Shown one piece after another: positions 46,966-59,293 of a stretch of 64,000 nucleotides of DNA. The notes under the pieces are model-generated. The model was not told where the DNA came from. It made no database searches and worked only from the letters and a program-made list of their open reading frames with translations. A program made the position numbers and the translations under genes. The stretch's first letter is position 1. Each line of letters begins with the position of its first letter. This DNA comes from Hydra vulgaris (Eukaryota > Cnidaria > Hydrozoa > Anthoathecata > Hydridae): contig NC_088934.1 of assembly GCF_038396675.1 (NCBI RefSeq), positions 44,483,501-44,547,500 on the forward strand, read 5' to 3'.

Positions 46966-48830
46966 AATAGATTTCTTGCAAAAGTAATGGGGAAAATTAT
47001 AGAACCAAATCAAACTTGCGGAATCCCAGGTAGAACAATATTCTCAAATTTACATTTAGCTCGTGATCTTATAGATTACGCGCAATTTAAAAATCTACCT
47101 AGTATCATTTTGTCAATAGATCAAGGAAAGGCGTTTGATAAAGTCGATCGTGCGTTTCTGCTTCAGATTCTCCGAAAATTCAATCTTGGAGAAAATTTTG
47201 TATCTTTTGTTAACACATTATATTCAGAAGTTTCGGCATCTGTTCTGAATTGCGGTTTCTTGTCAGCCTCCTTTCCAACGGAAAGAGGAGTTAGACAGGG
47301 CGACCCCCTCTCTCTCTTGCTGTACGTTTTTGTCGCCGAAGCTCTCGCTTTGGTGATCAGAGCGGACAACAAAATCGAGGGTTTCCCGTTACCAGGTACA
47401 CCTAAACCACTCAAAATACAGCAGTACGCAGATGATTCGAACTTTTTTGCCAGGGACGTAAAATCAGTCCGCTTTTTTTTCCGAAAAAATAAAACTGTTT
47501 GAAAAAGCAAGTGGTTCAGCGATCAACGCCTCAAAAACCAAGGGTCTCGCCCTTGGGGGTTTTGATCCTAAAATGTACCCGGAATTGGACGACATAGAGT
47601 GGAACAACAACACTGGTTTCAAAATATTGGGTGTTACTTTTTACACCAGACTGAGCGATACTACCAATTTCAACTGGTTAGTAACTCTAAAAAAAATAGA
47701 GAAAAAACTTAAGTTTCTGGGACTACGCACTTTGTCACTTAGGGGAAAGACTACGTTGACAAATACGTTAACAATGTCAAAAGTGTGGTTTCTGGCAAAC
47801 GTGCTGCCCGTTCCGAATGGGTAATAGAACGTCTGCATAAAGCCATTTTCGAAAACCTGTGGCAAAAGACCAATTTCAATCCGGTCAAGAGAGAGACACT
47901 TTTCTTACCCGTCAAAAGCGGGGGTCTCGGAATTTTATAACCGAAGGAGCAAAGTCTTGCACTTTGCCTCAAAACACTCTTTCAACTGAAAGAATGTGAA
48001 AAGGACAAAGCTCACGATTATTACTACTTTTCAAAGTATTCGTTACCGAGTTCACTCATAAAATTTACGAACCAAAACCAAAGCTGGAACTTTTTAAAGA
48101 AGAACAATTTTCCAAAACACTGGGACAACAAAACGTCTCAGTACTACAAAACAAAAATATAAATATTAGGCAAAAACGGGTCCCTTTTTGACATCCCCTA
48201 AAAACAACAAAAAATTTTTACTTAGAAGTGGCAAAAAACAAAAAGACAGTCGTGCCAGCAGAACTTTTCTGGAACAGTTCAACAAAAACAACGATGCCGT
48301 GGACCCAAATTTGGAAAAAAAACTTCACCTCCCACGCATGCGGACCGACTCAAAACATCGTCTTTCGTTTTTTACACAACAGTTTACCGTCTGCGGCCTT
48401 GCTAGCCAAAAGCACAAGGCAACAGATCGTCAAAAATAACAAATGTAAAATCGAGGTCAACATCCATATCTTTGCCTACTGTCCTCCTTCTGTTGAAATT
48501 TGGGAGCATTTTAAACACGTATATAACTCCTTGACATCCCGAAACAATTTTTCTCCGATAAATTCGATTTTCTCGATTGAAACGGCGAATTTATCGGAGA
48601 AAAACCCCACTTCGCAGCTGCTGTTGACACTCACTCAAACCATCATGAGTGCAATATGGAACAGTAGATGCCACCACATGTTCAGCAACAAAAAAATTGA
48701 CCCAATGGCAGTGATCAGGGTAATAATCAGGAACATCAGGAGTATTATTACCTTAAAATATAATTATCATGTCCGTAGAAACACCGCGGACATTTTCTGT
48801 CAGTATTTTTGTATAAAAAATGTTTTCTGA
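46966..48830 (+). pseudogene. Tx1/L1-like LINE polymerase, 5'-truncated
   Basis: The frame opens NRFLAKVMGKIIEPNQTCG, then IPGRTIFSNLHLARDLIDYA, SIILSIDQGKAFDKVDRAFL (RT motif A), ERGVRQGDPLSLLLYVFVAE (motif B) and KIQQYADDSNFFARD (motif C, YADD). A frameshift in a T-run near 47470 is followed by SAINASKTKGLALGG, GFKILGVTF and LRGKTTLTNTL, then stops and further shifts. 48228-48830 carries the C-terminal region (FLHNSLPSAALLAKSTRQQI, CKIEVNIHIFAYCP; zinc-knuckle-like C..H..C). No endonuclease domain. Reverse transcriptase of a non-LTR retrotransposon, not functional. Confidence 0.85.
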
Positions 48831-49388
48831 CAAGTAGAGAATGGAAATCTGAAACTAAACATATGAGCTAAAATAAAACTACGGCTCCTTGTATGTTTAG
48901 TAAAGATTTCCTTCCCTCTTGCAATTTTTCCTATGTTATTCAACAAAATTATTATTATATATGATTAGCAAATCACTGCCTGCCCTTTCTTTATGAAATA
49001 TAATTTTAGCACATAAGTGTTTATCTATAGTGTTTGTCACGTAATGTTTGTGTAAAAGTACTGTAATTCTTTTAATTTCTTTTGATCTAATTCTTTTTTA
49101 CCTTTTGAATCTTCTTTCAACCTACTTTAGAATCTCTCCTTTTTTTAACCTTATCTAAACTCTCGATTTCTTTCCGCACAACGGCAAAAAAATAAAAAAA
49201 TAAAAAATAAAAAATACATAAAAATATAAAATTAAAAAACACAAAAAAATATAAAATAAAAAAACACAAAAAAATAAAAAATAAAAAAAATAAAAAAACA
49301 TATATTATAAAGTAAATACAAAATAGAAAATGTACAATTTAAAAACACTTGTAAAATCTATATATTATAAAAGTTTAAAAAACCTGAG
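48831..49388. other. LINE 3' region and A-rich tail
   Basis: Follows the LINE frame. Contains ATATGAGCTAAAATAAAACT/ACGGCTCC and from 49185 to 49340 an A-rich (AATAAAAAA)n stretch that may be the retrotransposon tail. Confidence 0.5.
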
Positions 49389-49396
49389 TTAATGTT

Positions 49397-49443
<47 letters not shown>

Positions 49444-50693
49444 CTCTGTTTTAATATAATATAAGATTTTACAACTTCGTAATATAAAATTTCAATAAAT
49501 AAAATAAGTAAAACAGATAGGGGCTCAAAGAAGATGAGGATGACAGTACGTTATCGCAATCTTTTCATAGAGCCCCTATAACAAGATTTCAAAAAAATAT
49601 CGTAATATGTTAATGCGTAATAAAATTTCAATAAAATATCGTAATAAAACGCGTAATTCGCTAATAAAATTGATAAGCAACCAACAAAAGTAGAAATAAA
49701 ACAAAAACAGATTTATGAGAAATTATTCAAAGTATGATTAACCAAAAACATTTCTTATATTTTAAAAATTTCTTTTTTTGTTAAAAACTTGAAGGAACTT
49801 AACGAATTTACCGTGCCTTTGAATCCTTTTTGAAAAGTATTCCATACTTTTGGACCTCGATATAGAATGCTGTACTCTGAATATTTGTTTATTATCCGAG
49901 GCAGTTTATATGTGTTGGACATATTCGCTCTAAGATTATAGCTATCATTTTTATTTATTTTAAACTTGTTATTAAAGCTTATAGGAGAGATATTGTGATT
50001 ATAACGATACATGAAAATTAAATGCTGGTAGATATTAATTTCAAACACATTCATCATTTTCATATCTTTCATTAAGGGCTTAGCGTGTTCACGCCTATTT
50101 TTTGAGTAAATGATTCTGCAGGCATGTTTTTGTAGACTATAAATTTTTTTAATCTTTGCCGCTTGAGTACTTGCCCATGAAATGTTTGCATAGCTGATGA
50201 AGCTATGAATTAGCCCAAAGTAGATTAATTTAAGACTATTTTTATTGACGTAGGAGCGAACTCGATACATCAAACCTATTATTTTGGTGATTTTTGACTG
50301 GATATATATTATATGTGGAAGCCAGGATAATTTTTCATCAACAATGATTCCTAAGAATTTTATATTGGATTGCTTATTTACTAGTTTATCATTTAGAGAT
50401 AGGTTAGGCAACTTGAGAGGAAGATTTTCTTCTTGTGTTTTTTTGTGAAATAGTATATACTTTGTTTTCTCAGCGTTAAGTGAGAGTTTGTTTGCCTTAA
50501 ACCAGTTGTTTACTTTACACAGTTCAATATTCATGTCTGCATATAATTTCTTGATATCATTGTTGGTGAGAAATAAGTTTGTGTCATCTGCAAACATGAC
50601 CGAGTTCATTTTTAAAGATGCATTACAAAAGTCATTTATATATATTAGAAAAAGAAGTGGACCAAGAATCGATCCTTGCGGGACTTAATGTTG
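49389..50693 (-). mobile_element. Jockey/CR1-like LINE with poly(A) and 9-bp target duplication
   Basis: TTAATGTTG at 49389-49397 and again at 50685-50693 flanks the insertion 49398-50684. On the minus strand it ends in a poly(A) of about 45 bases (T-run at 49398-49443), as expected for target-primed reverse transcription. The 5' end is truncated inside the RT at VPQGSILG. The clean duplication and long poly(A) suggest a recent insertion. Confidence 0.9.
49755..50684 (-). pseudogene. LINE reverse transcriptase, 5'-truncated, otherwise open
   Basis: Minus strand from 50684: VPQGSILGPLLFLIYINDF (motif B region), NSVMFADDTNLFL (FADD catalytic), NKLSLNAEKTKYILFHK, IKFLGIIVDEKLSWLPHI, LIHSFISYANISWAST, LQKHACRIIYSKNRREH and SSFKFLTKKEIFKI at the end. 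The frame is open from 50684 to the stop at 49755, about 309 codons. The missing N-terminal half removes the endonuclease and first RT motifs. Confidence 0.9.
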
Positions 50694-50809
50694 TTATAAA
50701 TAAAAGTTAATGTTGTTATAAATAAAAATTGTAAATACTTATTATTTTGTAATAAAAGAAAAAAAAAAAAAAAACTATAGAAAAAGTTGTTTTTTCTTCG
50801 TTAATATAT

Positions 50810-50810
50810 A

Positions 50811-50897
<87 letters not shown>
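50810..50897. repeat. (TA)n microsatellite
   Basis: TA array at the left side of the second Penelope-like element. Confidence 0.95.
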
Positions 50898-50901
<4 letters not shown>

Positions 50902-50946
50902 ATAAACTTTTTTTTAAAAATATATATATATTTTTGAATAATATAT

Positions 50947-50999
50947 AATTATTTCGATATTTCGCTGATCTATCGTGATCAACGTCATCAGGTATAATA
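50947..50999 (-). ncRNA. hammerhead-like fold (family D), left arm
   Basis: Minus strand: TATTATAC, CTGATGA, one unpaired C, stem II GTTGATC/GATCAGC with ACGATA loop, GAA, ATAT (self-complementary), C. Compared with the right copy one G-C pair is now a G-T wobble, so the stem is kept. Confidence 0.5.
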
Positions 51000-51108
51000 A
51001 ATAAAATAGTTACAAAGAAATCGTTATAGTAAAAACAAACCGTTAAAAAGATAACACTAAAAAGTTAAAATTTAATACAAAAAATTTATTTTAACGTATA
51101 ACAAGAAA

Positions 51109-53551
51109 ATGACTTTCAAAGATTATATTACTACTTTTTACGGCAAAAAGATTTACGATGATACCAAAAAGTTACAAGATTTGAAGATACGAAATGCGAA
51201 CTCAAAAAATCAACTCGTTTTTCTTCAAAAATGCTTATCCAATAACATAACTCCAAAATCGTTTAAAATAAAAACTCCAATCCATACTAAAAAAGCAAAA
51301 AACATAATGAAGGAATACAGTAAAAAACTACTAATTCATGCTCGTAACGAAGCCAAACACAGATTATATTCAAGTAAGAAATTAATTAATGAATTAAATA
51401 TATTTCTTCAGACAAAAGTAAGATTACACGATTATGAGTTAATTAATAGTATAACCAACAAATCAAAAAATTACCATTATATTAAGAAAAAAACGGAAAT
51501 GAAAGAAAAATATTATAAATTACAAATTTCACCGATTATAAAAAATACTTTTGATCCTCCCAATCAAGATATTAAACCTGCTATACTCAATTTAACTAAT
51601 GTTACTCTGGATAAATTAACAACTGAGCTACTCAATTTAGGTCCAAATTTTGTACCACTGCAGAAAAAAATTCCTTATATGGATATTATAACTAATATCG
51701 AAACTTGCGCTTTACAACTTGAAAAACTTAAAAAACCAACACAGGCAGAAACTCTACGACAAAACTGTTCATAAAATTTTAATAAATTCACAAGCAACAA
51801 CGTCTTTCCTTAAACAAATTAAAAAACAATTCTAATTTTAAGATAAACCCTTTCGATAAAGGCACAGGTTTCGCATTATTAAACCAAAAAGATGCATCTC
51901 TCAAATTAGAAAAACAAATAAAAAATAGCAAAATTATTGATTATGATCCAACATTCACATTGACTACTAAATTTCAAAGACAATTACACAAATTAAGAAA
52001 AGAAGGTAAACTAGACAAATACATACTTTAAAATGTATCCATCAGATTGTAACCCACCAAGGATTTACGGAATGATTAAAGCTCACAAACCAGAAAAAGA
52101 TTACCCAATGCGCCCCGTTGTATCAACAACTAATATATTGTATCGCCACCTTATGGAACATCTGATTATCTTGTTAAAATTATTCAACCGACTCTGAACA
52201 AAAATAAAAGTAGACTTATGAATTCTAATAGTTTTGTAAATGAAGCTAAGCAACGGATAATAGATCTTAACGAAGTTCAAGTTTCATTTGATATAGTCAA
52301 TTTATATCCATCCATACCCATTGACGAAGCAATTCCGGTTATTATTGATATATTGAACGCTGACATTGATGACTTAAAAACTCGAACTAAACTTACTCTT
52401 GCAGACATTCACCAATTAATTGAACTTTCATTAAGTATATGCTATTTTTTATATGAAGACAATATCCGAGTAATACCTAATTCAGGTCCTATAGGTTTAT
52501 CTTTAATGGTTGTAATGGCGGAAGCGTTTTTACAAAATATAGAAAGAAAGGCCCTTAACATAGCAATTGTTTATACATCCGAACCAAAAACTTAAAAGAG
52601 ATATGTAGATGATTGTAACAATCATCTACATATCTCTTTTAAGTTTTTGGTTCGGTTCGCTTCAATAAAAAAACAACAAATGTTCCTGAACATCCTTAAT
52701 GAACAACATCCTGCTATAAAATACACAGTGAAACTTGAAAACGACCTCAAACAACTCAATTTCCTAGATAATAATGTTACAAACACAGGCTCTGGAGCTT
52801 ATGAATTTCAAATACATCGAAAAGAAGCTATTGCAAATGTTCAGCTTAAACCTAACTCGAACATTAATCCTAACATTATTATTGGCGTTTTCAAAGGATT
52901 TTTATAAAAAGAATTTGCTCTCAAAAACACCTTCAAAAAGAAATTGATTTTCTAATAGACATATTTGTTAAAAATGGCCACGACAAGAACATTCTAAATA
53001 ATATTACTATAGAGTATTTAAAAAACGGTTCAAAAAACACCACATGTCAACCATTAGATACCCAACTCTTTATAAAACTACCCTGGATACCAATTGATGG
53101 TCCAAAACTTCGTAAAGAATTTCAAAAACAAAACATAAAGGTTATTTTCACATCAACTCCCAATTTAAAAAATATTTTTTGCAACAATAAAACTAAACTA
53201 CCTCTAAACACAGACCCTGGCGTATACCAGCTAAAATGTTCATGCGGTTCGATATACATTGGTGAAACTAAAAAGAAGGTGATATCGAGATGTATTGAAC
53301 ACCAGAAAAACAGCTTAAAAAAAAAATGGTCCAGTTCGGGTGCAACTGAACATTCCAAAACATGCCATGGTAAGTTTGATTGGTTGCACCCCAAAACATT
53401 ATCTGTAGCCCCAGAATATCGAACTCGGAAAATCAGAAAGTCACTCGAAATAAACAAAACTAGGGTTCGACAGGAGTTAAGAAATGGTTATGTGGTTCTC
53501 AATCGGGATGACGGTGATAACGTGACAACTAAAACCTGGGGGCCATTTTAA
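51109..53551 (+). pseudogene. Penelope-like reverse transcriptase + GIY-YIG endonuclease, broken
   Basis: Order: N-terminal region MTFKDYITTFYGKKIYDDTK (51109-51774); PFDKGTGFALLNQKDAS; PRIYGMIKAHKPEKDYPMR with PVVST; VQVSFDIVNLYPSIPIDEAI (palm); GPIGLSLMVVMAEAFLQNIE; KRYVDDC (catalytic, 52597); VRFASIKKQQMFLNILNEQH; LNFLDNNVTNTGSGAYEFQI; then PGVYQLKCSCGSIYIGETKK with CIEHQKN, the GIY-YIG nuclease. At least one stop, several frameshifts and a 38-bp inverted duplication at YVDD destroy it. A different family from the 9.6-kb element, which has no YxDD box. Confidence 0.9.
52579..52655. repeat. 38-bp perfect inverted duplication at YVDD
   Basis: 52579-52616 and 52618-52655 are exact reverse complements with one base between. 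The left arm encodes EPKT-stop-KRYVDDC. The right arm interrupts the frame, which resumes with VRFASIKK. Confidence 0.95.
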
Positions 53552-53671
53552 ATAAAATCTGCTGACGTCAGTTATTTGAGAAAAAATTTTTTGTATTATA
53601 TTTTGGCTTTTTAGTGTTATCTTTTTAACGGTTTGTTTTTACTATAACGATTTCTTTGTAACTATTTTATT

Positions 53672-53725
53672 TATTATACCTGATGACGCTGATCACGATA
53701 GATCAGCGAAATATCGAAATAATTA
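53672..53725 (+). ncRNA. hammerhead-like fold (family D), right arm
   Basis: TATTATAC, CTGATGA, one unpaired C, stem II GCTGATC/GATCAGC (7 bp, ACGATA loop), GAA, ATAT, C, GAAATAATT. Stem I can pair C-G then TATTA with AATAA after a small internal loop. The extra C after the core departs from the consensus. Confidence 0.5.
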
Positions 53726-53829
53726 TATATTATTCAAAAATATATATACTTTTTAAAAAAAGTTTATACGCAGCCGTATTTATTGAATTCTACCCATATT
53801 TTAACGTATAACAAAAAAATGAATTTCAA

Positions 53830-53906
<77 letters not shown>
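53830..53906. repeat. (TA)n microsatellite
   Basis: TA array terminating the partial second Penelope copy. Confidence 0.95.
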
Positions 53907-53909
<3 letters not shown>

Positions 53910-55176
53910 ACCAAAAAAAAACACAAAAACTTTCTCCATTTTTGTTTTTACAAACATCCGCCTACAGTTTTTTTTTGTTGCGCGTCTTTCAGGCCTGTTA
54001 TTAAGTAGGCCGTAACTGCAGATAAAAAGTCAAAAGTAGAGGAAGGAAAGATTAAGAAAGAAACAATTGTCTATGGAGAAAAAGTTGTTAAATGAAAAAA
54101 CTGAAAAAGAAAGAGAAAACATGAAAATTTAAAAAAAAAAAAGTTGCAAAAGAGTCAGAAAACGAGTTCCATTTAAATGTTGATAATAATTATAAAATAA
54201 GACTTAGATAGTTATGATGAAACTCTATCCTTTCCAGTTTAAGAACTTAAAGGATAAGTATACTAAAGTAATGGAAATGCTTTAAAATTTTTAATTTTAA
54301 TTTATAATAATGTTTTTATTACTTTATAATTAGTGTTTATTCGATAATAAACATTAAATTTATTTAATAGTCTTTTTTTTTTAATTTTATACCTAAAAAC
54401 GTTTTATAAAATGTTACCAATGCATTAAATTTTCATTTGAAACCGCGAGCGCATTTTAAATCAGACACTAAAGTAGATTTTAAGATACACGATAATTGTC
54501 GACAATATACACGATAAGTGTGAAACACTTACGATAAGTATGGAAAACTGCGCTTTAAAAGATTGATCAAAGTAAGTACATTATTGATTTAAATTTCAGA
54601 GTGAGAATAATTTTAAACTAACCCTTATCGTATTACATTGACGGCTGCAAAAATTCATTTCTAATGCATTTCTACTTTTTGAGTATTCTAATTAGATTAT
54701 ATATTATAATCTTATAATATATATTATAATATATTACAATAACTTTTGTTAAATTCACAGTAAGTGTGAAAACGACCCTAATCTTTTTCAAAAATGAAAT
54801 TGCATTTTAACGCCTTCTTAATTGCTTATAACTCCTTGCTCTGGAATAATTCTCATAATTAACACCGCAAGTTATTACTAATGTAGGACTATTATTGTGA
54901 AAATATTATCAATTAGTCGATTTCTTGATATGACTTTTGTCCACCTAGCTTGATATATTAAAAATAACTAGATGTCTAACTTCCTAGCAATGATATATTA
55001 AAAATATATGATATATTAATCTAGAAATGATATACTAAAAATAACTAGATGTCTAACTTCCGCGTATTTTTTGAAGCAAAAATCGGCCATTTTGGGGAGC
55101 AAATTTAAAAAATAGTAAATCACGGTTGTTTGGATCAAATAATATTCGATATTTAATATTCAAAATTTTCTTAATC
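53907..55176. other. AT-rich spacer with short repeats
   Basis: Repeats of ACACGATAAGTGTGAAA / TACGATAAGTATGGAAA (about 54485-54550) and two copies of ACTAAAAATAACTAGATGTC / TAACTTCC (about 54960-54985 and 55035-55060). No gene. Confidence 0.5.
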
Positions 55177-57262
55177 ATGGTTAATTCTTGTGCTGCAGCT
55201 GGTTGCACAAATAGAGCAATGAAAAATGACAACAGAGCATTTCATAAATTTCCAATTAATAATAGCAAACTCTGTAAAAGGTGAATTGTTGCTATAAATC
55301 GTGAAACATTTATTCCTACTGAGCACAGCCGCATATGTAGTGATCACTTTTTACCTTCAGATTACAGTATACCTGATTTTAATAACAAGCCTAAATTAAA
55401 ATCATTTTCTTTGCCATCTATTATTATTGATTCAAAACCAAAAGTCAAAAGAAAGTTTAGTTCTATTTCGCCACAAACAAATAAAAAGACACTCATTAAA
55501 AAAGTTTCAGAAACAGGCAGTCACCATCACATCGATTTCCATTTGGATATAAGTGATAACAATAATGTTGCTGTTAATAGTAACAAAATTTATATTAATG
55601 GTGTTATTTTAGAAACAACAGAGAGTATTGATTGCCAGGTGCATATATAGATGGTGGTTTTAATAATATCGAAAGTAGTAACAAAATTATTAAAGATGAT
55701 ACCATTATTTCTAAAAGTATATTATCGACAAATGCAAGTCCAACTAAAGCAAAATTAAAAGCAAAAATTAAAATTCTTAAACATAAGTTGCGACAAAAAG
55801 AAAAAAAAAAAAAATTCATTAAAGGTTATGCTAAAAAATCTAAGCAAAAAAAAAAGTTGTTTCTGAAGATGCTGCTAATGTTCTTTGTGAAAACTTTAGT
55901 GGATTGACTTTTGATATTATAAAAAATTAGTTTAAAAACAATACCTCACTTCCAAAAGGACATAGGTATACTGTTGAAATTAAAAAATTTGCAATAACTC
56001 TGCATTTTTACTCACCTAAAGCTTACAATTTTCTACGGCCTATACTCCATTTACCTGTTTCAAGCTCTCTAGCCAACTGGACTTCCTCTGTAGATTGTGA
56101 ACCTGGTTTTTTTGAAGATGTTTTAAGTTATATTAGTATAAAAGCAGAGACTGAAATTAATTATAAAGATTGTGCATTAATTATAGATGCAATGGCAATC
56201 AAAACATCAGTTCTAAACGATAAAAAGACAGGTCGATTCATTGGCTTTACAGATTATTGATATTGTTGCAATTGAACCAGATACACCAGCTACAGAAACA
56301 TTGGTATTTATGCTGGTAGGATTACAAGGTCATTGGAAAACACCTATTGGCTATATACTGTGTAGTAAAATAACAGCTGAAAACCTTTCATGTCTTATTA
56401 AAAAAGCATTAACAATTTCTTCTAATAAAAAAATTAATATACGTAGCATTACATTTGATGGTGTAAATGTTAACTTTAATTCTGTTGCATCACTAGGATG
56501 TACATGGAAGATTTACTTTTGAAGGCTATAATCACTACTTGTATGTAATCCCTGACCCAAGTCATATGCTAAAATTAGCTAGAAATGCGTTATGTGATTT
56601 AGAGGTACTTAAGGATTGTGATGGAAAATACATTAAATGGAGTTATATAAAATCTTTATATGAAATACAAGAAGAAAAAGGATTAAAGTTTGCAAATAAA
56701 ATCTCAATAAAACATATTTATTTCCAGCGTCACAAAATGAATGTTAAGTTTGCTGCACAAACACTTAGTAGTTCAGTTGCAGATGCAATTGAATTTCTGA
56801 TGTTTTCCAAACATCTAAATTTCAAGCATGCTGAAGGAACTATAAACTTTATATTATTGACAAATTATTTGATATGCTGAACTCTAAAAAACTTTTTTCA
56901 AAATCATATAAGAAAGCTCTTTTTTTGAATGATTATCCTTATTGGAATGCAACTTTTGATCAAATAATAAACTACTTATCAAAGTTGACAGATGCTAATG
57001 ATACTCCATTATTAAAACAAATCTTGATAATACCTCTATCTATAAGGAAGCAATACTAGGATATGTATCTGGATTTATTGTAAGAAGATTATTATCAAAA
57101 ATAACATGTTCTGTGTGTGCAAACTCACTTATATCCCAAAACAATTTTGTAAAACATTCTTATGGAACATTAGTTTTTTTATTGATTATCATAAAAAATA
57201 GGGGTGGGCTTATTGCTCCAAGGAATGATGTTATACAAACTCTAATAATAATACAATGGACA
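55177..57262 (+). pseudogene. THAP/P-type transposase, broken and interrupted by a LINE
   Basis: MVNSCAAAGCTNRAMKNDNR, AFHKFP, CKR-stop-IVAINR and RICSDHFLPSDYS form a THAP zinc finger (C-x4-C...C-x2-H) with the conserved Trp turned into TGA. A Lys-rich coiled region follows (IKILKHKLRQKEKKK). Then the transposase core in shifting frames: HRYTVEIKKFAITLHFYSPK, NYKDCALIIDAMAIKTS (catalytic Asp), ETLVFMLVGLQGHWKTPIGY, IRSITFDGVNVN, VIPDPSHMLKLARNAL, and ILGYVSGFIVRRL with CSVCANSL. This is a different lineage from the P element at 14.6-17.0 kb. Many frameshifts; not functional. Confidence 0.85.
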
Positions 57263-59290
57263 ATAGTATGCTAACCGAAACAAATTGCTTGATGCCATGT
57301 ACTTACTTAAACCAAATAAAGGTAATGGAGTTGATGGTGTAAGCAGTAATGTAGTAATTAAATCAATGCCTTATTTAAAAATTCCGCTTTTGCATATATT
57401 TACGCTCTCTTTAAACCAAGGAAACTTTCCCGATAAACTTAAAATTGCAAGGGTAATACCTATACTAAAATCAGGAGATGAGACTAGTGTCTCCAATTAC
57501 AAGCCATCTCCATACTATCATGCTTTTCAAAGTTATTAGAACACATTATGTATAAAAGATTGTATTAACTTTTAGATGTAAACAATATTCTCTATAGTAA
57601 GCAATTTGGGTTTAAAAAGAGCCACTCTACTGATCAGGCTATTGTTCATCTTGTTCATGATATTTTTAAATCATTTGATGAAAATAAATATGCATTAGGT
57701 GTATTTATTGATCTCAGTAAGGCTTTTGACACTGTCGATCATTACATTTTATTAACAAAATTAAAAAACTATGGTATTAAACATATAAATATTGCGTGGT
57801 TTAAAAGCTATTTGTCAAATAGAAAACAATACATTTCTTATAATGAAGGTAAAACAAGCAATATGAACATAACATGTGGCCACTCCTATTTCTCATTTTT
57901 ATTAATGATTTAAGCTAAGCTTGTAATGAACTAGATAGATTTTATTTGCAGATGACACAAATCTATTTTATGCACATAATGATAAAAAATTCTGTTTAAG
58001 TCAATAAACAAAGAGCTATTAATTCTTACTGAATGGTTTAATGCAAACAAATTATCTCTAAATGTAACCAAAACAAAATATACTTTTTTCCATCGTTTTC
58101 ATGACCGAGATAAAATTCCTTTGAAACTTCTAAAACTTTGTATTTGCCAATCAGGACATAAAAAGAGAAACCACTTTAAATTTCTCGGCGTGCTTCTTGA
58201 TGAAAATGTGACGTGGAGAGATCACATACAATATCTCGAAAATACAATCTCAAGGAACATAGGTCTGCTATGCAGAGCTAAGCCATTTTAAATCCAACTC
58301 GCTTTAACCTTTTATATTTCTCGTTCATTCATTGCCATCTTAATTATGCAAATATTGCTTGGTGCAGTACAAATAAAAATAAAATAAAATAACTATTTAA
58401 TAAACAAAAGCATGCAATCAGAATCATTTCCAATGTGGGCCGTTATACACACTCCCTAGCATTATTTGTTAATTCAATTATAATGAATGTTTATCAATTA
58501 AATGTCTATCAAGTTTTTATGTTCAAAATTAATAAAAATACATCTCCTAAAATACTTTACCCATTATTCAAAATAAATAGATTTCAAAATAACAGTTATA
58601 TTCAACCCAAAAGTTATTTTGCGGCGACCGAATTTTCAATTTCTATTAGAGGCCCGAAATTATGGAATAAAATATTAACTTATGAACTTAAAACAATTTC
58701 TACGCTTAATGAGTTTAAGAATAAATTGAAGCAAAAACTACTGATGATCGACGTAGCGCTCAGCTTTTTGTGAAGTTTTAATGATTGCTATTGTTAAACT
58801 TACCCAACAATTAGAGGTTTGTCATTATGGGTTTGTCGATCTTATAAAGGATTGTGCCACTTGTTATTGCTTAAATTATTCTTTTTTCAAAAAATATGTA
58901 TATATATATAAAATTATGGTTTATTAGAATTATTCACATATTTAAAGGTATATGCTGGTGTAAAAGGAAAGTTTCAGGATTATGCGTATTTGCTTGCTTA
59001 GTTTTTAGTAATATAGTTTCTTTGTACAAATTCCTTTTTTTAATTTTTTTTTTTTTAATTTTTCTTAGCCAATAAAAAAACAAAAAGTTAAAGTAGGACT
59101 TTAGGACAGATGATTTTTATTTTATTAAGTCTTTAGAAATACGTTTTATATTATATAGTGTTACCTTTTTGTAATTTTTGTTATCTTATATTTACGGTAT
59201 AGACTAAGGAGCTTTGTGATAAGACCAATTATGTCTTCTTCATGCCCCTGCTATTTGTATTTATATTATGCTTTACGACTTTGATAAATA
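57263..59290 (+). pseudogene. CR1/Jockey-like LINE, 5'-truncated, inserted in the P element
   Basis: From 57285: MLDAMYLLKPNKGNGVDGVS, GNFPDKLKIARVIPILKSGD, then FGFKKSHSTDQAIVHLVHDI, GVFIDLSKAFDTVDHYILLT (RT motif A), FLIFINDLS, FYLQMTQIYF for the FADD block in a shifted frame, WFNANKLSLNVTKTKYTFFH, HFKFLGVLLDENVTWRDHIQ and, at 58435-58773, FSISIRGPKLWNKI. The 3' UTR (TCTTCTTCATGCCCCTGC..) resembles the LINE at 49.4 kb. A small deletion and several shifts inactivate it. Confidence 0.85.
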
Positions 59291-59293
59291 TAT

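Larger units (their letters stand above)
50897..53770 (+). mobile_element. Penelope-like element (family D), defective
   Basis: Left arm 50897-51063 is the inverse of right arm 53612-53765 (TTTTTGAATAATATATAATT, CGATATTTCGCTGATCTATC, ACAAACCGTTAAAAAGATAA). RT and GIY-YIG fragments lie between. At 53795-53832 the element's own 5' coding start (TTTTAACGTATAACAA, ATGAATTTCAAAGAT) begins again before a TA array, as in partial tandem copies typical of Penelope-like elements. Confidence 0.9.
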
